8,894 bases of DNA, taken from CAYLZW01 sp964388085. Its GTDB lineage: Bacteria > Myxococcota > UBA727 > CAYLZW01. Under the pieces are notes generated by a model. That model had not been told where the DNA came from. It worked only from the letters and a program-made list of their open reading frames with translations, and did no database searches. A program made the translations under genes and the position numbers. Positions 1-6,267 of the stretch are shown here, piece by piece. Each line of letters starts with the position of its first letter. Position 1 is the first letter of the stretch. Where the stretch lies: NCBI GenBank assembly GCA_964388085.1, contig CAYLZW010000242.1, positions 1 to 8,894 of the forward strand, read 5' to 3'.

Positions 1-1100
1 GCACCACCAAGCAGAACGCGCGCATCGAGCGGGCGGAGGCGCTCATCGACGAGGTCAAGGGCGACGTCGAGCGCCAGCGGCAAAAGAGCGCCGAGCTCGT
101 GCGTGCCAAGGCCGAGCGCCTCGCGAAGACCATCCTCGAGCTGCGCCACGTCACGGTGGCCTTCGGCGAGCGCGTGTTGGTCGCCGACCTCACCCTCACC
201 CTCGTCGAGGGGGAGCGCTGGGGCCTCGTCGGGCCGAACGGCGCCGGCAAGACCTCGCTCTTGCGCGTCGTCACGGGCGAGCTCGCGCCGACGAGCGGCG
301 AGGTGAAGCGCGGCGGCAAGACCAGCTTCGGGCTCTTCGATCAGCATCGTCGCTCGCTCGATCCCGACGCCACGCTCGACGAGGTGCTCGCCGACGGCGG
401 CGACTGGGTGGTCCTCGACGACGAGAAGGTGCACGTGTGCACCTACCTTGAGCGCTACCTGTTCCGCGGCGACGATCGGCGCCGCAAGGTCTCGACGCTC
501 TCGGGCGGCGAGCAGAACCGCCTCCTGCTCGCGCGCCTTCTGAAGCAGGGCGCCAACTGCCTCTTGCTCGACGAGCCCACCAATGATCTCGACGTCAGCA
601 CGCTCGGCCTGCTCGAGGACGCGCTGCTCGAGCACCCGGGCGTGGCGCTCATCGTCAGCCACGACAAGAGCTTCCTGGACCGCGTGTGCACCGGCATCTT
701 GGCCTTCGAGGGCGAGCGCGTGGTGCCGTACCAGGGCGATTACACGACCTACCTGAAGCTGAAGGCCGCGCAACAGGCGCGCGAGGCGTCGTCGTCGTCA
801 GCGACGCTGTCCGCGGCACAGGGCGCCAAGGGCGACGCGGACGGCGCCGGGGCGGCCGAGGCCTCGCGCACCGAGCGCAAGCGCAAGCGCACCTTCAAGG
901 AGCAGCGCGAGTATGAGCGCATCGAGCAGGACGTGCTCACCGCCGAGGCCCGCCGCGAGGAGCTCTCGGCGCTCTTGCAGGGGCCGGCGGGCAGCGATCC
1001 CGGCCAGGCCACGCAGCTCGCCGAGGAGCTCGCCGCCACCGAGGCCGACGTCGAGCGCCTGTACGCCCGCTGGCAGGAGCTCGAGGGGTTTGGCGCGTGA
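1..1100 (+). CDS. uup: ABC-F family ATPase, Uup-like (5' partial)
   Basis: Cytoplasmic ABC-F ATPase. This family acts on ribosomes or nucleic-acid structures and is not a transporter. The frame is open from base 3, so the GTG at 99 is internal and the true start lies upstream of the window. The visible part begins in the inter-domain linker (TTKQNARIERAEALI, then a charged helical stretch), which normally joins the two ABC domains. The second ABC domain follows. It has Walker A GPNGAGKTS (231-257), a YFDQH-like segment FDQHRRSLDP, signature LSGGEQ (498-515), Walker B CLLLDEPTNDLD (from 558) and the H-switch SHDKSFLD. ABC-F proteins then have a C-terminal extension. Here it is a Ser/Ala/Gly linker, a basic patch (TERKRKR) and a Glu-rich predicted coiled coil to the stop, as in the DNA-binding tail of Uup. 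The spacing of FDQH, LSGGE and DEPTNDLDVSTL resembles Uup more than EttA. The stop overlaps the next gene by 4 bases. Family assignment is firm; Uup over other ABC-F subgroups is likely. Confidence 0.9.
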   Translation, partial: TTKQNARIERAEALIDEVKGDVERQRQKSAELVRAKAERLAKTILELRHVTVAFGERVLVADLTLTLVEGERWGLVGPNGAGKTSLLRVVTGELAPTSGEVKRGGKTSFGLFDQHRRSLDPDATLDEVLADGGDWVVLDDEKVHVCTYLERYLFRGDDRRRKVSTLSGGEQNRLLLARLLKQGANCLLLDEPTNDLDVSTLGLLEDALLEHPGVALIVSHDKSFLDRVCTGILAFEGERVVPYQGDYTTYLKLKAAQQAREASSSSATLSAAQGAKGDADGAGAAEASRTERKRKRTFKEQREYERIEQDVLTAEARREELSALLQGPAGSDPGQATQLAEELAATEADVERLYARWQELEGFGA

Positions 1101-1954
1101 ACACCGAGCCGAGCATGAACGCGCTGGAGCCGACCGATCCCGAGGGCCGCTTCCTGGACGTCCCCGGCGGCCGCGTGCACGTCGTCGTCGAGGGGCCGGC
1201 GGACGGCCCGGTCTGCCTGCTCGTGCACGGCGCTCCCGGCTCGGTGCGTGACTTCCGCTACCTCGGCCCCGAGCTCGCCGCGCGCGGCCTCCGCGCCGTG
1301 CGCGTCGACATGCCCGGCTTCGGCGCCACCCCTCTCGAGGTCTGGCCGGCGCTCGACGCGCGCGGCCGGGCGGCCTTCGTGCACAACGTCGGCGCGCGCT
1401 TCGCCGAGCGCTACGCTTTGCTCGGGCACAGCATCGGCGGCTCCGCTTGCCTCGTCGCGGCGGGGCTCTACGCCGACGAGATCCGCGCGCTCGCGCTCGT
1501 CAACAGCGTCGGGGTGACGCGACATCGCGGCATGCGGGTGCCGGAGGGTGTCGCCCGCCTCCTCGACGACGCGCTCGCGCTGCCGAACGTGGGGGACGCG
1601 CTGCAGGGCGTGCTGCGCTCGGCCATGCGCGAGCTCGGCTTTCGCGAGGCGGACGTCGCCGCGCTCACCTCCGACAGCTTGCGCGTGCACATGCGCATCG
1701 TGGGCGGCCTCGACTTCCCCCTGCACCGGGCGGCCGCGCGGCAGGTGCGCTGTCCTTCGCTGGTGGTCTCGGCGGCGGACGATCCGCTGGTGCAGCCGCG
1801 CGTCAGCCAAGCGCTCGCCGACGCGCTCTGTGGCCGCGCGCTACAGCGTCATCTCCAGCTCGAGACCGGCGGCCACTATCTGCAGAAGCACGCGGCGCGC
1901 GACATCGCCGTGCAGCTCGCCGAGATGCTTACCCCCCCCGACCCCTCGCGTTGA
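1097..1954 (+). CDS. alpha/beta-hydrolase fold protein
   Basis: Predicted 285-residue alpha/beta hydrolase, probably cytoplasmic (no signal peptide). Visible landmarks are the oxyanion-hole segment LLVHGAPGSVRDFR (residues 41-54), the strand-loop DMPGFGATP (71-79), the nucleophile elbow GHSIGG with Ser112, a candidate acid at Asp228/Asp229 in SAADDPLVQ, and His260 in GGHYLQKHA. The catalytic triad therefore looks complete, and length and motif order match esterase/epoxide-hydrolase/lactonase-like members. The substrate cannot be told from sequence. The GTG start at 1097 is preferred over the in-frame ATG at 1115 because GAGGGG (1083-1088) lies 8 bases upstream of it. That start gives a 4-base GTGA overlap with the ABC-F stop, so translational coupling is likely. 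Near the 3' end is a run of eight C (1932-1939) that could slip, with little effect on the fold. Confidence 0.88.
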   Translation: MNTEPSMNALEPTDPEGRFLDVPGGRVHVVVEGPADGPVCLLVHGAPGSVRDFRYLGPELAARGLRAVRVDMPGFGATPLEVWPALDARGRAAFVHNVGARFAERYALLGHSIGGSACLVAAGLYADEIRALALVNSVGVTRHRGMRVPEGVARLLDDALALPNVGDALQGVLRSAMRELGFREADVAALTSDSLRVHMRIVGGLDFPLHRAAARQVRCPSLVVSAADDPLVQPRVSQALADALCGRALQRHLQLETGGHYLQKHAARDIAVQLAEMLTPPDPSR

Positions 1955-1972
1955 TCCCCCCTCGCGCCTTGC

Positions 1973-2003
1973 CCTGTGAGCGCACAGGCCGCGATCATCG
2001 GCC
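1973..2003. terminator. Two hairpins in convergent intergenic gap (possible terminator)
   Basis: The 70 bases between the hydrolase stop (1954) and the Cys-rich gene stop (2025) hold two inverted repeats. One is CCTGTG-AGCG-CACAGG (1973-1988), with a 6-bp perfect stem and a tetraloop. The other, overlapping it by two bases, is GGCCG-7 nt-CGGCC (1987-2003). The convergent position suits a bidirectional terminator. Neither stem is followed by a T run on either strand, so an intrinsic terminator is not proven. Because the two hairpins share bases they may be alternatives. Confidence 0.35.
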
Positions 2004-2024
2004 GACTTGCCCATTCGCGGGCCC

Positions 2025-2459
2025 TCAGCGACGCAGGGTCTTCTTGAGCTGCTCGACGAGCTTGAAGTACGTGTTCCGATCGTAGGGCTCGTTCAGGATG
2101 TGGAAGTCCTTCTTCGAGAGCCCGACGCAGCCGAAGCAGTAGGTGCAGTCCGAGCACGACTCGCACTGCTCGAGGTACTTCGAGCCGATGCAGTTGACGC
2201 TGGCGGTGCAGTAGGCACAGGAGTGACAGTTCTCGCAGCCTTTACAGTGCGTGCTGAGCGAGCACGAGTCGCAGCCTTCGCAGTGCGTGCAGCGGTAGCA
2301 GCTGTCACAGCCCTTACAGAACATGCAGCTGCCGCAGTGGCGGCAGTCGTCGACCTGGAAGCTGGCGGGGTTCTCGCCGGCCGAGCGGTACTCGCTCTTC
2401 AGCTCGGCGAGCGAGCGCTCGAACTCGCGCGGCTCGATCATGCGTTGCTCCGATCCCAT
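2025..2459 (-). CDS. Cysteine-rich triplet-repeat protein, function unknown
   Basis: Unrecognised 144-residue protein, predicted cytoplasmic (no signal peptide or membrane segment). Residues 1-35 are charged and helix-like. Residues 36-111 hold 21 Cys, and every one sits at a position divisible by 3 (39 to 111). The four in-register gaps are Ser69, Ser87, Ser93 and Leu96. A 12-residue repeat of the type C-K/E-G-C-D/E-S/N-C-x-x-C-T-H is superimposed, clearest at Cys48, Cys60 and Cys72. It also gives a ladder of Phe47, His59, His71, Tyr83, Tyr95 and Tyr107. The tail (112-144) is Cys-free: GLSKKDFHILNEPYDRN, then a basic helix. This pattern suggests either a 12-residue-per-turn beta-solenoid or a multi-site metal/Fe-S binder; both are inference. 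The start at 2459 is favoured by a GAGGG-like site about 4 bases upstream, but Met7 (2441), with GGAG 6 bases upstream, is also possible. It lies 11 bases behind the porin gene and is probably co-transcribed with it. Confidence 0.85.
   Translation of the reverse strand: MGSEQRMIEPREFERSLAELKSEYRSAGENPASFQVDDCRHCGSCMFCKGCDSCYRCTHCEGCDSCSLSTHCKGCENCHSCAYCTASVNCIGSKYLEQCESCSDCTYCFGCVGLSKKDFHILNEPYDRNTYFKLVEQLKKTLRR
2127..2354 (-). repeat. 12-residue (36-bp) Cys repeats inside the Cys-rich gene
   Basis: Residues 36-111 of the Cys-rich protein fall into units of 12 residues starting at residues 36, 48, 60, 72, 84, 96 and 108 (the last is partial). Within a unit, positions 1, 4, 7 and 10 are Cys (or Ser/Leu), position 3 is often Gly, position 5 Asp/Glu, position 6 Ser/Asn, and position 12 His or aromatic. 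The units starting at 48, 60 and 72 are most alike. At DNA level the copies differ at many synonymous positions (for example TGT and TGC both used), so the repeat is old and kept by protein selection and is not a recent duplication. Confidence 0.85.
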
Positions 2460-2470
2460 GACGCCCTCGC

Positions 2471-3916
2471 CTACAGCTCGAACTGGACGAGCGCGACCAC
2501 GCGGTTGTTGTCGAGATAACGCGGGCTCTCGCGCAGCTCGGGGTCGAGCTCGGCGTGCTCGGTGAGCATGGTGCCCTCGAGGATGAACGCGAGCCGCAGC
2601 GGGGTCGGCGGGTCGTAGCGCACGCTGATGGTGTTCTCGATGAGCTGGTCGTCGGGATCCGAGAAGTAGGGATCGAAGTAGCTGAAGCGGTAGCCGGGCT
2701 TGAAGCCGAACAGGGGCAGACCGAAGGGCTCGTCGAGGACGATCCAGCCCGTCAGGCCCGCCGACTGGTCGGCCGCGTTCGGATCGCTCGGGTTTGTGAA
2801 CGCGTCGTCGAAGGAGACGCGGCGCCAGACGCCCTGCGCGAGCAGATCGATGCCGAACACGTCGAGGCGCACGTCGCCGGCGAGCAGCAGATGGGTCTCG
2901 CTGAACTGGTTCGGCAGCTCGCCCGTGGTGCGCGGGTTCAGCTGCGCGGCGACCCCGGCGCCGACCCAGTCGCCGAGAGAGGCGCCGAGGCGCGTGAACA
3001 GCGCCGGCAGCTTGTTGTCGTTGCCGAGGTGGTTCTTGTCGTTGCCGTTTGTGACGGCGAGGCGGTAGTCGAGGTTCACCGGCCCGACGGGCGCCTGCTT
3101 GGCGCCGAGCACGACGCCGATCTGGCGATCGGGGCCGAGGCCGTCGACCTCGAAGCCGCGGCCGGGGCGGACGCCGTCGGTGGCGACGCTGCGCGAGGTG
3201 AAGTTCAGCACGCTGCGCGAGACCTGGCTCTCGTAGTCGAAGGGCATGAACTGCTGTCCGACGGCGACGAAGAAGTAGTCCGACGGGACCCAGGCCACGT
3301 ACGCGTCGCGCGCGGCGCCGAGCAGCGGCTGCACCGGATCGTTCACCTTGGCGCCGGGCGCCACGCTCGCCATCTCGAGCACGAGGCGGGCGTAGAAGCG
3401 ATTTTGGTAGCTCGTCTCGAAGCCCACGCGCGCCTGGTCGAGGTAGAAGCCGTCGTTGTGCCCGACGAAGAGCACGTCGTCGTCGGGCTGGATGAGCTCA
3501 TAGCCGGCGCGCAGGCGCAGCGACGGCCAGAAGGCGAAGCCGTTCGCCTCGAGGCAGGGCACGTCGCCCGGGCACAGCGGCTCGCGCGGCTCCTCGGAGG
3601 CGCTGGGCGCTTCGGCCGCGTCGTCGGCGGGGGCGCTCGGAGGGGCAGGGGGCACGGCGGGGGCTTGCGCGGCCGGGGCTTGCGCGGCGGGGGCTTGCGC
3701 GGCGGGCGCTTGCGCGGCGGGCGCTGGAGCCGCGACGGCCGCGTCGGCGGGTGCCTCGCTCGCGGGGACGTCGCCCGCGACGTCGGTGTCCGGCGCTTGC
3801 GCAGCGTCGGCGTCGGCGGGCGCCTCCGCGGGCGCGGCTTCGGCCTCCGCGGGCGCGCCTTGGGCGAACGCCGCGGAAGAAGCCAACAGCAAGGGAAGGG
3901 CGAAGGTAGAGCGCAT
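2471..3916 (-). CDS. Outer-membrane porin, phosphate-selective porin (OprP/OprO)-like
   Basis: Predicted 481-residue outer-membrane beta-barrel. An in-frame ATG at 3934 exists, but ATG 3916 is chosen because GGGAGG lies 8 bases upstream and it opens directly into a signal peptide (MRSTFALPLLLASSAAFA, cleavage before QG, residues 18/19). Residues 20-112 form an Ala/Pro/Asp/Glu-rich disordered segment with tandem AAQAP units (about 66-86). Two Cys (115 and 121) flank CPGDVPC just before the barrel. From about residue 127 come alternating amphipathic strands with segments typical of the Porin_O_P family: DQARVGFETSYQNRFYARL, AARDAYVAWVPSDYFFVAVG, GQQFMPFDYESQVSRS and LNFTSRS. The protein ends RVVALVQFEL, so the last residue is Leu and not the common Phe/Tyr, with Phe at the third-last position. 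The barrel call is strong. The transported solute is unknown, and phosphate selectivity is not implied. It sits 82 bases after the M20 peptidase gene and 11 bases before the Cys-rich gene. Confidence 0.82.
   Translation of the reverse strand: MRSTFALPLLLASSAAFAQGAPAEAEAAPAEAPADADAAQAPDTDVAGDVPASEAPADAAVAAPAPAAQAPAAQAPAAQAPAAQAPAVPPAPPSAPADDAAEAPSASEEPREPLCPGDVPCLEANGFAFWPSLRLRAGYELIQPDDDVLFVGHNDGFYLDQARVGFETSYQNRFYARLVLEMASVAPGAKVNDPVQPLLGAARDAYVAWVPSDYFFVAVGQQFMPFDYESQVSRSVLNFTSRSVATDGVRPGRGFEVDGLGPDRQIGVVLGAKQAPVGPVNLDYRLAVTNGNDKNHLGNDNKLPALFTRLGASLGDWVGAGVAAQLNPRTTGELPNQFSETHLLLAGDVRLDVFGIDLLAQGVWRRVSFDDAFTNPSDPNAADQSAGLTGWIVLDEPFGLPLFGFKPGYRFSYFDPYFSDPDDQLIENTISVRYDPPTPLRLAFILEGTMLTEHAELDPELRESPRYLDNNRVVALVQFEL
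3664..3723 (-). repeat. 15-bp tandem repeats encoding Ala-Gln-Ala-Pro units
   Basis: Four head-to-tail 15-bp copies (3664, 3679, 3694, 3709) read CTTGCGCGGCGGGCG or with one or two changes on the + strand. A degraded fifth copy lies at about 3649. They encode the AAQAP units of the porin's periplasmic low-complexity segment. The unit is a multiple of three, so copy-number change would alter linker length without a frameshift. Confidence 0.85.
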
Positions 3917-3942
3917 CGTCGAGGCCTCCCGCATGGGGCCGG

Positions 3943-3971
3943 ACTATGAGCGAAATAGCTGCGCGCAGCAA
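3943..3971 (-). promoter_or_regulatory. Candidate sigma70-type promoter for porin gene
   Basis: On the - strand, TTGCTG (3971-3966) and CATAGT (3948-3943) are separated by 17 bases, and the second box ends 26 bases before the porin ATG. The match to TTGACA/TATAAT is only 3/6 and 4/6. It lies in the one larger gap (82 bases) of the minus-strand gene series, where this AT-richer patch stands out. This suggests the porin and Cys-rich genes may have their own transcript. Weak evidence. Confidence 0.28.
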
Positions 3972-3998
3972 CGTCGGTACAGCCGCATCAGCGCGCGC

Positions 3999-5831
3999 TC
4001 ACGATCCCTGCGCGAGACGCGCGAGCGCCACCGTGTACAGCTCGGCGAGCTCGTCCAGCTCGCCGAGCGTGATGTGCTCGTCGGCGGCGTGGATGCGGTT
4101 GTGTTCGCCGCGCTTGCCGGGACCGAAGGTGACCGAGCCGGGGGCGGCCTTGGCGTAGGTGGTGCCCGAGAGGGTCACGGGGGCGCCGTCCTCGCCGGTG
4201 ACCTGCTCGTAGGCCTCGACCAGCCCGCGGATGATCGCGCTGTCCTCCTCGACGAGGAAGGGATCGAGGCCGCCGCCCTCGACGCGCAGGGTGTAGGGCG
4301 CGCCGGGGTGGTGCGCGAGCGCGTCCGAGAGCGCGCGCTCGACCGAGGCCACGACGTCCTTGGCGCTGCGCGGGGGCGGCCAGCGGACGTTGAGCGCCAG
4401 CGTGCAGCCGCCCTGCTCGTCGCTGCGCGCGGTGCCGAGGTTCACCGTCGAGGGAGAAAAGCGCGGGTGCGCGTCGGGGACGCCGAGGCGCTCGCCCGAC
4501 ACCGTGGTGCCGAGCCGCTCGTCGACGACCTCGAGCAGCGCGACGCAAGGCGTGCGCACGAGGCCGGCCTCACGCGTGAGGAAGCGCAAGAGATCCGCGA
4601 GCGCGTTGTGGCCGGCGGCGGGATCGGCGCCATGCGCGGCCACGCCCTGCGCGCGGACGACGACGTCACCGCCCTGCTGGACGACGACGAGGCGCATGCC
4701 TTCGGCGGCGGCGGCCTCTTCGCTGAGCGCGCGCGCGAGCTCGGCGGCGCTCTGCCCGACGGGGCCGAGCCGGGCGCTCGCGCTGGCGGGGACCTGGTTC
4801 GCCACCTCGCCTCCGTGCAGCGCGCGCAGCACGGCGCCGCTCGCTACGGCGCCCGCCGTCGGGCCGCCTTTGGCCGTCTCGGGCGCGGCGGGCGCGCCGT
4901 TCGCCGTCAGCCGGATGGTGCTGATGCCCTTCTCGCCGACCCCGACGGGGAACGCGCCGTCGGCGACGAAGAGCGCGCTCGGTAGGCCGCGTGCCTTCTG
5001 GTAGCGATCGATGCCGTCCCAGTGGGTCTCTTCGCTGGTGCCGACGATGAGCACGGGCGTGTGCACGAGGGGAGCGCCGCTGTCCTTCAGGGCCGCGAGG
5101 GCGAACAGCGCCGCCACCAGGGGGCCTTTGTCGTCGAGCGCGCCGCGGCCGATGACGCGCTCGCCCTGCACGACGCCCGCGAAGGGGTCGACGCTCCAGC
5201 CGGGCTCCTCGGCAGGGACGACGTCGGCGTGCACGAGCACACCGATCTTGGCGCGCGCGCCGGGGACGCGGCGCTCGTTGAGCCTCACCTCGTAGGCGAC
5301 GTGATCGACGTGATCGAAGGTCAGCCCGAGGCGCTCGGCGCGCGCCTTGAGGTCTGCCTCGAAGGCGTCGAAGGCGGGCCCGCGACCGGGCTCGGCGACG
5401 TCCCCGGCGTTCACCGTGCGGTGGCGGAGGAGGCTCGCGAGGGCGTCGACACGCTCGGATCGTCGGTGCGCGCGCGCCCAGGTGCCGAGCAGCACCGTGC
5501 CGATGTCGCCGCGCGGGCCGGCGAGCAACATGCGCACGTCGTCGGGCAGCAGCGCCGCCGCGGCCTGCACCTCGGGGTCCTCGTCGGCGGAGAAGGCCGC
5601 GCGCGCGCGCGCGACGTAGGCCAGGAAGGGCTCGTGCTCCTCGGCAGGGAGCGGCAGGAGCGCCTCGCGGAGCTTCTGCTTGAGCGCCAGGGTCGGCGCC
5701 GGAAGCTCCGCGCTCCGCACGCGCTCCGGCGCGACCGCCCGATCGGACGCGCACGCGACGGACACGAACAGGCAGAAGAGACCGAAGAGGCAGAGGAGGA
5801 GCGAGGGGGCGGCGCGGGCGGAGCGGCTCAT
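3999..5831 (-). CDS. M20 family metallopeptidase (PepV/DapE-like), exported
   Basis: Predicted 610-residue di-zinc M20 peptidase acting outside the cytoplasm. The N-terminus has a signal sequence with basic residues followed by LLLCLFGLFCLFVSV. It ends in SVAC-AS, which could be a poor lipobox (Cys27, Ser at -3) or a signal peptidase I site (ACA-S). Residues about 40-140 are an extra helical region before the catalytic domain. Catalytic-domain motifs are all present: HAD (His201, Asp203), ALDDKGP (Asp233), TSEET (base Glu267, ligand Glu268), ADGAFP (Asp291), the lid-domain GVAAHGADPAAGHNAL with His400, and GEHNRIHAADEH with His581. Spacing and the HADVVPA and GxKG segments resemble dipeptidase PepV and relatives, which are nearer 470 residues; the excess is mostly the N-terminal region. 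A role in trimming short peptides in the periplasm is inferred. No clear Shine-Dalgarno site precedes the ATG at 5831. The gene follows exbD by 25 bases. Confidence 0.9.
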   Translation of the reverse strand: MSRSARAAPSLLLCLFGLFCLFVSVACASDRAVAPERVRSAELPAPTLALKQKLREALLPLPAEEHEPFLAYVARARAAFSADEDPEVQAAAALLPDDVRMLLAGPRGDIGTVLLGTWARAHRRSERVDALASLLRHRTVNAGDVAEPGRGPAFDAFEADLKARAERLGLTFDHVDHVAYEVRLNERRVPGARAKIGVLVHADVVPAEEPGWSVDPFAGVVQGERVIGRGALDDKGPLVAALFALAALKDSGAPLVHTPVLIVGTSEETHWDGIDRYQKARGLPSALFVADGAFPVGVGEKGISTIRLTANGAPAAPETAKGGPTAGAVASGAVLRALHGGEVANQVPASASARLGPVGQSAAELARALSEEAAAAEGMRLVVVQQGGDVVVRAQGVAAHGADPAAGHNALADLLRFLTREAGLVRTPCVALLEVVDERLGTTVSGERLGVPDAHPRFSPSTVNLGTARSDEQGGCTLALNVRWPPPRSAKDVVASVERALSDALAHHPGAPYTLRVEGGGLDPFLVEEDSAIIRGLVEAYEQVTGEDGAPVTLSGTTYAKAAPGSVTFGPGKRGEHNRIHAADEHITLGELDELAELYTVALARLAQGS

Positions 5832-5856
5832 GCCGCGTCATACAACAGGCGCGGCC

Positions 5857-6267
5857 TCAGGGAGACTGGGTCGCGATGCCGAGGCGGGGGAGGCCTTCGC
5901 TCTTGGCCAGGTCGACGACCTCGACCACGCGCCGGTGCGGCACCTCGGCGTCGGCCTGCACGATGACGCTCGCGCCCGGGCGTCGCTCTTTGTGCTCGCG
6001 CATCCGGCGCCGCAGCTCGTCGAGCGAGACGGACTCTCCGGCCACGACGATGTCGCCGGCTTCGGTGAGCGCCACGATGAGATCGGTCGGCGCCACCCGC
6101 AGGTCCGCCGAGGAGGCCTCGGGCAGGTCCACCTGCAGCCCGGCGCTGTCGGAGAAGCTCGTCGTCAGCAGGAAGAACAGCAGCAGAATGAAGATGACGT
6201 CGACGAGGCTCGTGACGTTGATCGAGCTCAGCTCGCGGCGGGATTCGCGCGGGGAGGAGAACCGCAT
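5857..6267 (-). CDS. exbD: ExbD/TolR-family biopolymer transport protein
   Basis: Predicted 136-residue inner-membrane protein of the ExbD/TolR family. With ExbB/TolQ partners, these use proton flow to energise outer-membrane processes. Layout is typical: a short basic cytoplasmic N-terminus (MRFSSPRESRRELSS), one membrane helix INVTSLVDVIFILLLFFLL (about 16-34) carrying the conserved proton-path Asp23, then a periplasmic domain. That domain has LQVDLPEASSAD, a VALTEAGDIVVAGESV beta segment, and VIVQADAEVPHRRVVEVVDLAKSEGLPRLGIAT. The length matches the family. The reading frame stays open far upstream antisense to the kinase gene, but only the ATG at 6267 gives the family N-terminus, and no nearby upstream start codon exists in frame. 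No Shine-Dalgarno site precedes it. No exbB/tolQ or tonB gene is in the window on this side, so the motor partner must be encoded elsewhere. ExbD and TolR cannot be separated by sequence alone. Confidence 0.92.
   Translation of the reverse strand: MRFSSPRESRRELSSINVTSLVDVIFILLLFFLLTTSFSDSAGLQVDLPEASSADLRVAPTDLIVALTEAGDIVVAGESVSLDELRRRMREHKERRPGASVIVQADAEVPHRRVVEVVDLAKSEGLPRLGIATQSP

Noticed and set aside
749..1810. 353-codon - strand ORF opposite the ABC-F and hydrolase genes
   Set aside because: Arg/His/Ala-rich translation with no domain or motif; both opposing frames carry intact family motifs.
1932..1939. Run of eight C near the 3' end of the hydrolase gene as a phase-variation switch
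   Set aside because: It lies six codons from the stop, after the catalytic His, so slippage would only change the last few residues. Long C runs are expected in such G+C-rich DNA.
2555..3949. 464-codon + strand ORF opposite the porin
   Set aside because: Gly/Arg/Val/Glu-rich shadow translation without motifs, while the opposite strand has a signal peptide and porin strands.
5598..5613. Alternating CG tract as a Z-DNA or regulatory element
   Set aside because: It is inside the peptidase coding region encoding Ala/Arg codons and is readily explained by base composition.
3786..5966. Long + strand ORFs (3786-4985 and 5022-5966) opposite the M20 peptidase
   Set aside because: The peptidase frame has every catalytic residue. 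The + strand products are low complexity and match no family.
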